64,000 nt of DNA from Ornithinibacillus bavariensis (GCF_018333235.1 NZ_BORP01000002.1:124001-188000), one strand, 5' to 3'; counted from the stretch's first letter, positions 1 to 9,520 are shown. A program made the numbers and translations. Notes: generated from the letters alone by a model not told the origin.

Positions 1-88
1 GTGATAACTCGCCCAGGAGAACTTTGTGGTAACACCTCTATGGCTGAAGATCTGTCTGTCTGTCTGATGCACAACAACCACCAAGCAG

Positions 89-131
89 CAAGGTAGACAC
101 TGCGAAGGTTTTCGAGCAGATGTCTACCTTG
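89..131. other. Long perfect hairpin in unidentified left-edge region
   Basis: An 11-bp perfect inverted repeat (89-99 with 121-131, CAAGGTAGACA / TGTCTACCTTG) encloses an imperfect inner stem, so 89-131 folds as one extended hairpin. It is not followed by a T-tract on the plus strand, so it is not a classic terminator. A second, weaker inverted repeat (about 147-156 with 202-211) lies between it and the minus-strand gene that ends at 236 and could end that transcript. I see no convincing reading frame in 1-235 and match it to no RNA family I know. It may be the 3' part of a structured RNA or leader cut by the window edge. Confidence 0.4.
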
Positions 132-235
132 TACTGGAATTAAAGAAAAGTATATTTCCGAAGCGGTTATTTAGATTAAACAATTAATCGGGTTTTCATA
201 TATATACTTTTGCACCAAGCTTCTTCTTCAGAACA

Positions 236-1252
236 TTAATCCATCATTTCCGCTACAATCTCATAGGAACGTAAGCGGTCCTCATGATGGAATATTTGTG
301 ATCCAATAATTAGCTCATCTGCATTTGTTTCCTCTATAAAGCTTTCTAATCCTCTGTGTACGGCTTCCTTGTCCCCGACGATGGTTGTTTTGGGATCGAG
401 TGATTCCATTACAGCAGCAATTTCCATAGGGGAATATAATTCCTCTAGATTATGAACAGGAGGCTGCAATTTCCCAGGATTACCCCTACGCAAGCTTAAA
501 AATTGCTGCTGCTGAGAAGTAGCAATGAATTTAGCTTTTTCATTTGTATCTGCTGCTATAACGTTTATTCCCAACATAACATATGGTTTTTCTAGTACTT
601 CTGATGGTTTAAAATTATCTCGATATAGCTTCAAGGCTTGATGTAAATAAGCTGGTGCAAAGTGGCTAGCGAAGGAAAATGGTAATCCCTTTTGTGCTGC
701 TAATTGTGCACTAAAGCCACTTGAACCTAGTAACCATAATGGAACCTTTGCTCCTTGACCAGGGATAGCTTTTACTCTTGAAATAGGTTCATCCGAAAAA
801 TAATCCTGTAATTCATTTACTTGCATTGGAAAATCTTCTACACTCATATTTAATGTTCTTCTCAATGCATAGGCCGTTGCCTGATCACTCCCAGGTGCCC
901 TTCCTAAGCCTAAATCAATTCGCCCCGGGTACATCGCTTCAAGGGTACCGAATTGTTCAGCAATTACTAGTGTTGCATGGTTTGGGAGCATCACACCACC
1001 AGCACCAATACGCATTGTATTGGTTGCACCAGCTATATGGCCTATCACGACAGAGGTTGCAGAGCTTGCGATACCAGGCATATTATGATGCTCTGCTAAC
1101 CAATAGCGATTAAAGCCCCATTTTTCCACGTGCTGTGCTAAATCCACACTATTTTTGAACGATTCACTAGCATTACTACCTTCTGTAATAGGTGCAAGGT
1201 CGAGAACCGATAAAGGTATATGTTTAAAGTTTTTTGCTGTTTTAGATTTCAT
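236..1252 (-). CDS. LLM-class flavin-dependent oxidoreductase (luciferase-like monooxygenase)
   Basis: This 338-residue protein has the bacterial luciferase-like TIM-barrel pattern: an N-terminal LSVLDLAPI strand, RYWLAEHHN near residue 50, [13 protein letters not shown]-type flavin-pocket sequence near residue 85 and [12 protein letters not shown] near residue 110. Family members use FMNH2 or F420 to oxygenate or reduce small molecules in the cytoplasm; the substrate cannot be read from sequence. The start at 1252 is chosen because an AAAGGAG ribosome binding site sits 8 bases upstream, whereas the upstream in-frame start at 1276 has none. The gene stands alone and is divergent from rlmN. 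It resembles the YceB/YwcH-type group of Bacillus, but that assignment is only from general appearance. Confidence 0.88.
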   Translation of the reverse strand: MKSKTAKNFKHIPLSVLDLAPITEGSNASESFKNSVDLAQHVEKWGFNRYWLAEHHNMPGIASSATSVVIGHIAGATNTMRIGAGGVMLPNHATLVIAEQFGTLEAMYPGRIDLGLGRAPGSDQATAYALRRTLNMSVEDFPMQVNELQDYFSDEPISRVKAIPGQGAKVPLWLLGSSGFSAQLAAQKGLPFSFASHFAPAYLHQALKLYRDNFKPSEVLEKPYVMLGINVIAADTNEKAKFIATSQQQQFLSLRRGNPGKLQPPVHNLEELYSPMEIAAVMESLDPKTTIVGDKEAVHRGLESFIEETNADELIIGSQIFHHEDRLRSYEIVAEMMD

Positions 1253-1353
1253 AAATTGAACTCCTTTCAGTTGCAATCCTTAATAAGCAATGATAATTAT
1301 TTTGGCCATAAGAGTCCAGTTTTCCGCTTAGAGCTCATGATACAAAAATTAGT

Positions 1354-1382
1354 TTGCGCATACCATTTGAATCAAGTATGAT
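1354..1382 (+). promoter_or_regulatory. Candidate sigma-A promoter of rlmN
   Basis: TTGCGC (1354-1359) and TATGAT (1377-1382) are separated by 17 bases, about 70 bases ahead of the rlmN start. Boxes and spacing fit sigma-A; no experiment supports it. Confidence 0.5.
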
Positions 1383-1451
1383 AGTAAAGTGATTTAGGCA
1401 AAGCTATTACTGGATAAACCAGCTTACTATAGATTTTTGGAGATGAGAATA

Positions 1452-2519
1452 ATGACAAAAGCATCCATTTACGGGTTAACAATGGATCAATTGACAGAAT
1501 GGCTAACGGAAAACGGACAAAAACGTTTCCGTGCAGATCAGGTGTGGGATTGGTTATATAAGAAGCGTGTCCACAGCTTCTCCGATATGAAAAACGTAAA
1601 TAAGGAGACTATTGCACTCCTTGAAGAAAATTTTGTAATTGAAACGTTAGCAGAAGAAATTAAACAAGTGTCAAAGGACGGTACGATAAAATTTCTTTTT
1701 AAACTAACAGATGGAAACCTAATTGAAACAGTATTAATGCGATTTAATTACGGACTATCCGTATGTGTAACTACACAGGTTGGTTGTAATATTGGTTGTA
1801 CATTTTGTGCCAGTGGCTTGCTAAGGAAGAGCCGTGACTTAACGAGTGGTGAGATTGTCGAACAAATTATGAAGGTGCAAAAGCATTTAGATGAACAAGG
1901 AAATGATGAACGTGTTAGTCATATCGTTGTCATGGGTATTGGAGAGCCATTTGATAACTTTAATAACCTACTCAATTTTATTAACGTTATCAATGATGAA
2001 AAAGGACTCAAAATTGGCCAACGCCATATTACGGTTTCAACAAGTGGCTTAGCACACAAAATTTATGAGTTTGCGGATACTGGCTTACAGGTCAATCTTG
2101 CCATTTCCTTACATGCACCAAACAACGAACTAAGAACTCGCATTATGAAAATCAATAAGGCATTCCCAATAGAAAAGCTTATGAAAGCTGTTGACTATTA
2201 CCTAGAAAATTCAAATCGTCGTATTACTTATGAATATATCATGCTAAAGGATATAAATGATCATGAGGAAGAAGCATTACAGCTTGCGAAATTATTAAAA
2301 GAGAAGCGCCATCTATCTTATGTTAACCTAATTCCATATAATACGGTTCTTGAGCATAGTGAATATAAGCGAAGTGATACTGCGGTTATTCAAGCCTTTC
2401 ATGAGACCTTAAAAAAGCACGGAATTAACAGTGGTGTTCGCTGGGAAAATGGTGCAGATATTGATGCAGCTTGTGGCCAGTTAAGAAGTAAGCAAATTAG
2501 AAAACAACAAATTGGATAG
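1452..2519 (+). CDS. rlmN: 23S rRNA A2503 / tRNA A37 C2-methyltransferase RlmN
   Basis: This 355-residue radical-SAM enzyme methylates C2 of A2503 in 23S rRNA and A37 in some tRNAs. The radical-SAM cluster motif CxxxCxxC is visible as [12 protein letters not shown] near residue 115, followed by MGIGEPFDN and the RlmN-type [10 protein letters not shown] and [13 protein letters not shown] segments. The C-terminal [13 protein letters not shown] carries the cysteine that RlmN uses as a methyl carrier. The length matches the Bacillus family. The ATG at 1452 has GGAGA 8 bases upstream; an in-frame TTG at 1437 lies upstream but has no comparable site. The gene is monocistronic, with a terminator just after it. 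Confidence 0.96.
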   Translation: MTKASIYGLTMDQLTEWLTENGQKRFRADQVWDWLYKKRVHSFSDMKNVNKETIALLEENFVIETLAEEIKQVSKDGTIKFLFKLTDGNLIETVLMRFNYGLSVCVTTQVGCNIGCTFCASGLLRKSRDLTSGEIVEQIMKVQKHLDEQGNDERVSHIVVMGIGEPFDNFNNLLNFINVINDEKGLKIGQRHITVSTSGLAHKIYEFADTGLQVNLAISLHAPNNELRTRIMKINKAFPIEKLMKAVDYYLENSNRRITYEYIMLKDINDHEEEALQLAKLLKEKRHLSYVNLIPYNTVLEHSEYKRSDTAVIQAFHETLKKHGINSGVRWENGADIDAACGQLRSKQIRKQQIG

Positions 2520-2528
2520 AACAAAAAA

Positions 2529-2562
2529 AGATTGATTCAAGTTTATGAGTCAGTCTTTTTTT
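2529..2562 (+). terminator. Rho-independent terminator of rlmN
   Basis: An 11-bp stem with two G-U pairs, AGATTGATTCA / TGAGTCAGTCT, is followed by an uninterrupted T-run, immediately after the rlmN stop. Confidence 0.85.
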
Positions 2563-2621
2563 CTTGGAATACTATATTACCAAAAATAAAAAATGTCTAT
2601 TTTTAAAAAGGGGTAATTAGT

Positions 2622-4448
2622 ATGGTTGGATTTTTCGGTGTTCTAAAGCTAGAAGAAAATGGGAGGAATGTAGAGCAGGGAGGCAATGCTTTCGACAATA
2701 CAAAGAACGATGACTTGAATGTCTTTGAGAATGAACACATTCAGCTTGGCCTTTTAGGCTATTTAGATCAAGTCGACCAGCCGCTTATCTTTGGAAATAA
2801 TCGATATGTTCTTATATGGAATGGGAAAATTTATAATGGAAAGCAATTACGGCAATTGCTTGAAAATAGGAACTATACATTTGCTACAACCTCTGATGAG
2901 GAGGTCATCGCAACGCTATTTTTAGAATATGGTGTTGGTTCCTTCCGAGAAATTAGGGGCATGTTTTCTATGATCATATGGGATAAAGAAGAAAAAAAAC
3001 TTTATGGAGCGAGGGATCCATTTGGAATCAAGCCTCTTTATTACTATGATCAAGAGAGTTTTCTGTTTTCTTCTGAGAAACAACCAATTACAACATATAT
3101 AGGCAAATTACCCCTTCATGAGCAAGCACTAGCCGATTATTTATCCTTTCAATATGTACCGCCATCAGTCACGTTGACAGAGGGAATCCTTTCCCTTGCC
3201 CCCGGTCATTACTTTATTAAAAAGATGGATAAACCGGTGGAAAAACACCGCTATTTTCATGCAACACTGAAACCTGTCTATGGAAATGAAAATATGATTA
3301 TTAACCGGATTCAAGAGGCTTTAATTGATTCTGTAAAGGTTCATTTACCTGCTGAAGTGCCATCTGGTGTCTTTTTATCGGGTGGAATTGACTCAAGTCT
3401 ACTAGCTAGTATTGCAAGGCAAATTCAACCGGAAATCAAAACGGTATCTGTTGGATTTGAAGAAGAAGATTATTCTGAGCTCTCCATTGCACAACAAACC
3501 GCGGAGGTCCTTGGCGTTGAGAATATCTCGTATACCATTACTCCACAGGAATACATTGATGTCCTGCCAACTGTTATCAAGCTCCTGGAGGAACCACTTG
3601 CAGACCCTGCTTGTGTTCCACTTTATGTTGCAGCAAGAGAGGCTAGTAATTATGTGAAGGTGGTCCTATCTGGTGAAGGGGCAGATGAGTTATTTGGTGG
3701 CTATAATATTTATCGTGAATTTGAATCGTTAAAGCTATTTAATTATATTCCAAATCCCTTACAAAGAATCATTCACTGGCTTTCGAATATATTACCGGAT
3801 GGAATGGTTGGGAAAAGCTTTTTACAAAGAGGAACAACACCACTAAACCAACGATATATTGGAAACGCTAAAATATTTGAAGAGAAGGAGAAGGAACTAA
3901 TACTGGTTTCGAAACGATCCCCACGACAATCTTACCTGCACATTACGGAGGAATTATTTGCTCATGTAGAAGGACAGCATCCCACACAACAAATGCAGTA
4001 TATTGATATTCATACTTGGCTTCCCGGAGATATTTTAGTAAAAGCCGAACGAATGACAGCAGCTCATCTATTAGATCTTAGAACCCCTTTTTTAGACAAA
4101 GAAGTATTTGAAGTAGCTAGAAAAATACCTGTTGAATGTAAAATAACAGATAAAACGACAAAAGCAATCCTCCGAAAAGCAGCGACAGAATTTGTTCCTC
4201 CACATGTTGTACATCGTAGAAAACTAGGATTTCCAGTCCCAATCCGTAAATGGTTACGAGAAGAGCTAGTTGAATGGGCAAAACAAATCATTCATGATAG
4301 TCAGACTGAAGATTATCTTAATAAATCCTATGTGAAGCATTTATTGGAGGAGCACGTTACCCATAAGCGCGACCATGCTCGTAAAATATGGACTGTTCTA
4401 GTCTTTATGCTATGGCATAAAATTTATATAGAGGATACCGAGATATAA
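2622..4448 (+). CDS. Asparagine synthetase-like protein with degenerate glutaminase domain
   Basis: This 608-residue protein has the two-domain AsnB/AsnO layout. The C-terminal synthetase half is intact: the PP-loop ATP site SGGIDSS (near residue 253), LSGEGADELFGGY and RKKLGFPVPIRKWL-type sequence (RRKLGFPVPIRKWL here). The N-terminal class II glutaminase half is not. The protein begins MVGFFG, where active family members begin MCGF with the nucleophilic cysteine; the HRGPD motif is missing, and the substrate-binding NGEIYN reads NGKIYN. The overall sequence is otherwise close to Bacillus AsnO (YisO). It is therefore inferred to use free ammonia, or to amidate something else, rather than hydrolyse glutamine. 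ATG at 2622 follows AAGGGG. It is a single gene between two terminators. Confidence 0.9.
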   Translation: MVGFFGVLKLEENGRNVEQGGNAFDNTKNDDLNVFENEHIQLGLLGYLDQVDQPLIFGNNRYVLIWNGKIYNGKQLRQLLENRNYTFATTSDEEVIATLFLEYGVGSFREIRGMFSMIIWDKEEKKLYGARDPFGIKPLYYYDQESFLFSSEKQPITTYIGKLPLHEQALADYLSFQYVPPSVTLTEGILSLAPGHYFIKKMDKPVEKHRYFHATLKPVYGNENMIINRIQEALIDSVKVHLPAEVPSGVFLSGGIDSSLLASIARQIQPEIKTVSVGFEEEDYSELSIAQQTAEVLGVENISYTITPQEYIDVLPTVIKLLEEPLADPACVPLYVAAREASNYVKVVLSGEGADELFGGYNIYREFESLKLFNYIPNPLQRIIHWLSNILPDGMVGKSFLQRGTTPLNQRYIGNAKIFEEKEKELILVSKRSPRQSYLHITEELFAHVEGQHPTQQMQYIDIHTWLPGDILVKAERMTAAHLLDLRTPFLDKEVFEVARKIPVECKITDKTTKAILRKAATEFVPPHVVHRRKLGFPVPIRKWLREELVEWAKQIIHDSQTEDYLNKSYVKHLLEEHVTHKRDHARKIWTVLVFMLWHKIYIEDTEI

Positions 4449-4468
4449 TATACATTTAACCAATGAAA

Positions 4469-4499
4469 AAGGGCTGACTAAAAGTTTGTCAGCCCCTTA
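4469..4499. terminator. Bidirectional terminator between asparagine synthetase-like gene and GGDEF gene
   Basis: Perfect 8-bp stem GGGCTGAC / GTCAGCCC (4471-4478, 4488-4495) flanked by an A-run on the left and a T-rich tail on the right, lying between convergent genes. Confidence 0.8.
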
Positions 4500-5708
4500 T
4501 TAGTACATAGAAGATGATGGTACATCTGATATACCATTTTTTTCTGAAATACGATTTTTACCTAAGTTTTTGGATTTTATTAACAGCTGGTCCGCATGTA
4601 TATATGCATTCTTAATATCTAATGCTTCATTTGTCTTATAATAGTAAAAGCCGAATGAAGCAGTTAAAGAAATTTCAATTGTCTTTTTAAAATGTTCAAC
4701 TATAACCGGCGTGCTTTTTACAGCTTCCCTTATTTTCTCCACCTGCTTCATGCACTGATCAAAGTCACGATGACGAAGGAAAATAGTAAATTCCTCTCCA
4801 CCACTCCGAAATAAATAATCATCCGTGGACAATTGATTTTGTAACACATGTGCAACCTGCTGGATAGCTTTGTCCCCAACGGCATGGTTATAGGTATCGT
4901 TAATTCTCTTAAAGGAGTCTATATCTGTTACAATAATTCCAAGCTTTTCACCAGAGTTATTTAATTCACTCATTTTCTTATCCATAAAGGTGCGGTTATA
5001 CACCCCTGTTAGAAAATCTGTATAAGCCATTTGTTCAAATTTATCCCGTTCCATTTTATGTTGAAGTGACTGGTTAATAGCAATATTAGAGCGGCTAACT
5101 AAATAATTTAGTAGGAAAAGTCCAACGAGCATTTCCCATTGCTTATTCTCTAGAAAGATAAGTAAAAAAGCATTAGAAAAAGCGATTTTCCCAATATCTA
5201 AAATACTTCTACTTTGAATGAAGGAGATGACATCTTTGAACGACGTAAATTCTCCAGTAGATGTAAAGATAATGGACAAATAAAGATGGGATAGCAGTGT
5301 CATAATAATAACTAATGTGAATAGTAATATCCAGAATCCAAATGGTACCGGATCAAAAATTGGATAAAGTGCTCGGAATAGATAATAGACAATTGCCCCA
5401 TTTAAGGCAAAAGAACCGATGTTGTAGAACGTATGCAAAAATTCCTCTTCATCTGCTGTCTTTGTTAGTTTTCTTATGAAAAATATGGAGAACATCGAAA
5501 TGGTCTCATAAATAAATGCTCCTAGAGGACCAACAAAAATAGCAAATGCTATACTATAAGAAATAGTATAGTCTACATTCGTATTTCCATGTTTTACAAC
5601 TATTTTTAAATGATTATACAAATTGGAAAAGAAATAAAATAATGCAAAAGCAAGGACATAATTATTGAAGTCTATCTTTATACCACCAGAGCATACGGCA
5701 ACAACCAC
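4500..5708 (-). CDS. Membrane-bound GGDEF protein, probable diguanylate cyclase
   Basis: At least 402 residues. The first ~190 residues hold several hydrophobic helices typical of a membrane sensor region. The C-terminal ~165 residues form a GGDEF domain with YTDFLTGVYNR, VTDIDSFKRINDTYNHAVGD and RSGGEEF, so the GG(D/E)EF active site is intact and c-di-GMP synthesis is expected. No RxxD inhibitory site is obvious. The start is uncertain: the first standard start codon is a GTG at 5708 with no ribosome binding site, inside what reads as a transmembrane helix. The open frame continues upstream to an ATA at 5753 that lies 9 bases after AGGGGG, so a non-standard start or a small frameshift is possible. 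It is not in an operon. Confidence 0.85.
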   Translation of the reverse strand: MVVAVCSGGIKIDFNNYVLAFALFYFFSNLYNHLKIVVKHGNTNVDYTISYSIAFAIFVGPLGAFIYETISMFSIFFIRKLTKTADEEEFLHTFYNIGSFALNGAIVYYLFRALYPIFDPVPFGFWILLFTLVIIMTLLSHLYLSIIFTSTGEFTSFKDVISFIQSRSILDIGKIAFSNAFLLIFLENKQWEMLVGLFLLNYLVSRSNIAINQSLQHKMERDKFEQMAYTDFLTGVYNRTFMDKKMSELNNSGEKLGIIVTDIDSFKRINDTYNHAVGDKAIQQVAHVLQNQLSTDDYLFRSGGEEFTIFLRHRDFDQCMKQVEKIREAVKSTPVIVEHFKKTIEISLTASFGFYYYKTNEALDIKNAYIHADQLLIKSKNLGKNRISEKNGISDVPSSSMY

Positions 5709-5930
5709 CGATAACAGAAATAAGGAAATTATGAAAATTCTGTAAAATCTTATGACCTACTACCCCCTTTCATACAGATATGGGCAAGAATTCCTATACT
5801 AAATATAACATAATTTAGTAGATTTACTTCAATATTATTTCAATTTGCAACACATAAGCGAGTAAATTCGTCTAATAGGTATAGAAAAGTAAACCTGTTA
5901 GCAATTTGTGTTTTGACGAAAATCGTCTTA

Positions 5931-5959
5931 TTGAAGTATCATTTACGCATGCGTATAAT
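5931..5959 (+). promoter_or_regulatory. Strong candidate sigma-A promoter for the ATP-grasp/Mur-ligase operon
   Basis: TTGAAG (5931-5936), 17-base spacer, perfect TATAAT (5954-5959). It lies 103 bases before the first gene of the 6063-9733 operon, leaving a roughly 95-base leader with no recognised riboswitch. The rest of the 5709-6062 gap is AT-rich with a short GACGA/TCGTC dyad at about 5915-5927. Confidence 0.7.
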
Positions 5960-6062
5960 GAGAGTATAAGTATGAAGATAATATTGGCTGATAAGTTTCT
6001 AATAAATATACATTGTTTGGAATAAGATTTAGAAATGAATCTGCCCTGGGAGTAGTAGAGCG

Positions 6063-7241
6063 ATGAATAATAAAGCAGTTATTTTAGGAAATAATTATTA
6101 TATAGGGCTGAGTGCCATTCGGAGTCTAGGCGTACATGGTGTACATACTGTTGCTGTGGACTACTCAGAAGAAGATCGATATGGTGCAGCATCGAAATAT
6201 TGTTCGGAAAAAATAATCGTTCCACATTATAAGAATGATACGGAAGGATTTATACAAGCATTGATTGATTATGCGAAAAAACAAGATCAAAAACCAGTTC
6301 TAATTCCTTGTCATGATACATATTTAGAGGTGATTGATGCAAATTTACCGAAAATAAAAGAATACTATCTCATCCCTCAAACAGAGCAAGGATTGGCATC
6401 GAAGGTGATGAATAAAGATACATTGCATGCACTTGCGGTAGAACATGGTGTTCGCGTTCCAGAAACCGTACGTATCCATGAACCTAACTTTAAAGAGCGA
6501 GTTGAAGAGGAAATTAAGTTTCCATGTTTAGTAAAGCCATTTGACTCACCGAGCTTTGTAGCGACATTCCGTAAAAAGATATTTAAGGTTCACAATATGG
6601 AGGAGCTTGAGGAAGCAATAAACAAGGCGAAGGAAGCAAATCTAGAAGTGTTTGTGCAACGTATTATTCCTGGCTTTGATGATCATATGTATACATTTGA
6701 TGCTTATCTTAATCAGGATGGGAAGGTAACACATTGGACTACATGTCAAAAACTACGTCAGTATCCAATTAATTTTGGTGCATCCGTCTATACAATTCAA
6801 AAGTATACCCCAGAACTGTTTGACATTGGTTCGAAGTTTTTAGAGGCAATACATTATAAAGGATTTGCAGAAATAGAATTTAAGAAGGATGAAGAAACCG
6901 GAGAGTTTTATTTGATTGAAATAAATGCAAGGATTACAAACTTCAATCATTTGCTCTATAAGGTTGGCTTGAATTTTCCATATATCACATATCGAGAAAT
7001 GATCGGAAAGCCACTTGAGCCAAAGGCATTGACGGATACGACTAATCGTGCTTTTTGGTATGGTTATGAGGATTTTCTAGCGGTAAAGGATTATATAAAA
7101 AGTGGTCAATTGAAAACAAGTGAGGTAATGAAATCATTTTTCAGGCCAAAGGCTTATGCAATATGGAGCTGGAAGGATCCAAAGCCGGCATTTACATTCA
7201 TGAAAACGAGAGTTGGAAAACTATTTGGAGGCCGAAAATAG
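6063..7241 (+). CDS. ATP-grasp ligase, D-aspartate-ligase-like (carboxylate-amine ligase)
   Basis: 392 residues. It opens with a nucleotide-binding-like strand (AVILGNNYYIGLSAIRSLG) and then follows the ATP-grasp order: PVLIPCHDTYLEVI, a lid region with FPCLVKPFDSPS near residue 155, VFVQRIIPGFDDHMYTFDAY near residue 198, and the metal-binding KGFAEIEFK ... EFYLIEINARITN near residues 265-290. The order and several segments resemble Enterococcus D-aspartate ligase (Aslfm) as I recall it. Such enzymes form an acyl phosphate and join it to an amine, in the known case D-Asp to the third residue of the peptidoglycan stem. Neighbouring Mur-ligase and racemase genes support a D-amino-acid peptide role. 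The exact substrate is unknown. First gene of a four-gene operon. Confidence 0.8.
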   Translation: MNNKAVILGNNYYIGLSAIRSLGVHGVHTVAVDYSEEDRYGAASKYCSEKIIVPHYKNDTEGFIQALIDYAKKQDQKPVLIPCHDTYLEVIDANLPKIKEYYLIPQTEQGLASKVMNKDTLHALAVEHGVRVPETVRIHEPNFKERVEEEIKFPCLVKPFDSPSFVATFRKKIFKVHNMEELEEAINKAKEANLEVFVQRIIPGFDDHMYTFDAYLNQDGKVTHWTTCQKLRQYPINFGASVYTIQKYTPELFDIGSKFLEAIHYKGFAEIEFKKDEETGEFYLIEINARITNFNHLLYKVGLNFPYITYREMIGKPLEPKALTDTTNRAFWYGYEDFLAVKDYIKSGQLKTSEVMKSFFRPKAYAIWSWKDPKPAFTFMKTRVGKLFGGRK

Positions 7242-7257
7242 GCAAGGAGGTAGCACA

Positions 7258-8751
7258 ATGCAACTAAACGAATTACTCGGAGCAATTGAAATATTAAATG
7301 ATAGACAAATAGAGCCATTAGAGATTACAGAGGTCTCCTATCATTCCCAAAAAGTAAAAAAAGGAGATCTGTTTGTTTGTGTGAAGGGCTATAAAACCGA
7401 TGGTCACAAGTATTTAGGTGATGCGGTTAAGCGTGGTGCAGTAGCTGCAGTAGTGGAAGATTTTCAAGAGGATATAGACATTCCACAATATATTGTGAAA
7501 AATAGTCGAGTGGCTCTTGCTAAGCTAAGTGCAACATTTTACGGTAATCCATCCAAGAAATTAAATATGATTGGGATTACGGCAACGAACGGTAAAACAA
7601 CTACCTCTTATATGACAAATGCTATATTAGAAAATGAAGGTCGTCGTACTGGTCTAATTGGTACTGTCGTGATTAAAAATGGCGATAAAACTATTCCCGC
7701 TGAGCTAACAACTCCGGAGTCATTAGACCTGCAACGATATTTAAACGATATGGTACAAAATGATGTTACCCATGTTACGATGGAGGTATCATCAGCTGCT
7801 TTAGAGCTGCATCGAGTAGAAGCTGTGGAGTATGATGTAGTCTCATTAAATAATATGAGTAAAGAGCATATGGAAATGCATGGTACCTTTGAGCGTTATT
7901 TCGAGGCAAAATCTAGTCTAATTAGAAATGCTTCTGAACATAGCTATGCTGTTTTAAACCTAGATGACCAGTATTCTGCCTCATTAGTGGATAAAACAAA
8001 AGCAACTGTTATTTCGTTTGGTGTAAATAATAAAAATGGCTATATTCATTGTAAGAATTTAGATTTAACGACTGGAAGAGGTAAATTCACGGTAGAAATT
8101 CTTAAACCCTTTGAAGCGAATGGGATGAAGTTTTCACCTAGTGAGTTTGATATCGAGCTAGCTGTTCCTGGATTACACTCCGTTTATAACGCAATGGTTG
8201 CTATTATCATCTCCTTGATTAGTGGTGCGAGAATTCCAACAATCCAACAGACATTAAAGGAATTCTCTGGTGTTCCAAGGAGATTTGAGTTTATCTATGA
8301 AGATGAAATAAAGGTAGTAGATGACCACTTTGCTAACCCAGGTAATATAAATGTTACGTTGCAAACATTAGATTTCATGGATTACGATAATCTTCAGTTA
8401 GTATATGCAATTAGGGGCAGTAGAGGTGCTACAATTAACCGAGAAAATGCAGAGGTAGTCGTGGAATGGGCAGATAAACTAGGTATTAATGAGATAATTG
8501 CAACGCGAAGCATCTCCCATACGACAGATAAGGATAGAGTGACGGATGACGAAGTAAAAGCATTTACGGATGTTATGGAAAAGGCGAATATTAAGGTTCG
8601 TTTATATGATGAATTACCAGATGCTATTAAAGATGCACTTTCACGGGCAAAAAAAGGGGATCTAGTATTACTGGCCGGCTGTCAAGGTATGGACTATGGT
8701 GCAGGAATTGCTCTAGAAGCGTTAAATAAGGAAAACGTAGAAGTACAATAA
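7258..8751 (+). CDS. Mur ligase family protein, MurE-like with divergent C-terminal domain
   Basis: 497 residues with all three Mur ligase domains. The N-terminal UDP-binding-like domain has VKKGDLFVCVKGYKTDGH; the ATPase domain has the P-loop GITATNGKTTT (near residue 115), TTPESLDLQ, and FEAKSSLI with the likely carbamylated lysine. Two MurE landmarks differ: EVSSHAL reads EVSSAAL, and the C-terminal amino-acid-selecting DNPR/DNPA motif is missing. YAIRGSRGATINRE occupies the place of the usual GGDRD segment. It is thus probably not the housekeeping MurE but a paralogue acting on another peptide or nucleotide. ATG 7258 follows AAGGAGG and lies 16 bases after the ATP-grasp gene; an upstream in-frame ATG at 7213 is rejected for lack of such a site. 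Confidence 0.82.
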   Translation: MQLNELLGAIEILNDRQIEPLEITEVSYHSQKVKKGDLFVCVKGYKTDGHKYLGDAVKRGAVAAVVEDFQEDIDIPQYIVKNSRVALAKLSATFYGNPSKKLNMIGITATNGKTTTSYMTNAILENEGRRTGLIGTVVIKNGDKTIPAELTTPESLDLQRYLNDMVQNDVTHVTMEVSSAALELHRVEAVEYDVVSLNNMSKEHMEMHGTFERYFEAKSSLIRNASEHSYAVLNLDDQYSASLVDKTKATVISFGVNNKNGYIHCKNLDLTTGRGKFTVEILKPFEANGMKFSPSEFDIELAVPGLHSVYNAMVAIIISLISGARIPTIQQTLKEFSGVPRRFEFIYEDEIKVVDDHFANPGNINVTLQTLDFMDYDNLQLVYAIRGSRGATINRENAEVVVEWADKLGINEIIATRSISHTTDKDRVTDDEVKAFTDVMEKANIKVRLYDELPDAIKDALSRAKKGDLVLLAGCQGMDYGAGIALEALNKENVEVQ

Positions 8752-8794
8752 ATCATCAATGTAGATGCAGCATTGGATAAAGCAGGTGGAGAGA

Positions 8795-9520
8795 TTGAAG
8801 CAAAAGAAACTTGGGGTTTTAGGTGGAATGGGCCCAGTTGCAACATCACTATTTTTTGAGAGAGTTATCGATAACACGGTGGCAAATAAGGACCAGGAGC
8901 ATATTGACATGGTTATACTTAACCATGCCACTATTCCAGATCGGACAAGGGCTATTTTAGAAAATGACAAGGAACTTTTCCTAGAAGCAGTTAAGAATGA
9001 TTTTGCTATTTTTCAAGCTGCAGACATTGATCATATAGCAATCCCATGTAACACATCTCATTATTTTTATCATGAGATGCAAGCAATGACTTCTATCCCG
9101 ATTATTAACATGATAGAAGAAACTGTAAAGCGTATACAACAGCAATTTGGACAACATACAACTGTTGGTATTTTAGCAACCGATGGAACGATAAATACTG
9201 GTATATATCAACAAGAGTGTCATAAATTTAATATGAAGGCTCTTACGCCAAATAGGCATGTTCAAGAACAGGTCATGCGGACTATTTATGATTTTAAGGC
9301 CGATAAACCAATTGATACGGAAGCATTTAATGGGATTATTAGAAGTATGCTTGAAGAGTGTGACTGTGTGATTCTTGGGTGTACAGAGCTTTCCTGTATC
9401 CACATAGTGGATGAATTAAAGCCTTATTGTGTGGATGCAATGCAAGTATTAGTGAATGAAGCAATCATTCGATCAGGTAAGAGATTAAAGCATGATGTGT
9501 TGGTCCCTAATCTAGAGTAA
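8795..9520 (+). CDS. Aspartate/glutamate racemase family protein
   Basis: About 241 residues. It begins KLGVLGGMGPVATSLFF, the aspartate racemase signature, and has both catalytic cysteines in their family contexts: IPCNTSHYFYHEM (near residue 84) and ILGCTELSCI (near residue 198). Such PLP-independent enzymes interconvert L- and D-Asp or Glu in the cytoplasm. The start is ambiguous: TTG 8795 has AGGTGG just upstream, while an in-frame ATG at 8765 has no ribosome binding site. It follows the Mur-ligase-like gene closely in the same operon, so it plausibly supplies the D-amino acid used by the ligases. Whether Asp or Glu is the substrate cannot be decided from sequence. Confidence 0.87.
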   Translation: MKQKKLGVLGGMGPVATSLFFERVIDNTVANKDQEHIDMVILNHATIPDRTRAILENDKELFLEAVKNDFAIFQAADIDHIAIPCNTSHYFYHEMQAMTSIPIINMIEETVKRIQQQFGQHTTVGILATDGTINTGIYQQECHKFNMKALTPNRHVQEQVMRTIYDFKADKPIDTEAFNGIIRSMLEECDCVILGCTELSCIHIVDELKPYCVDAMQVLVNEAIIRSGKRLKHDVLVPNLE

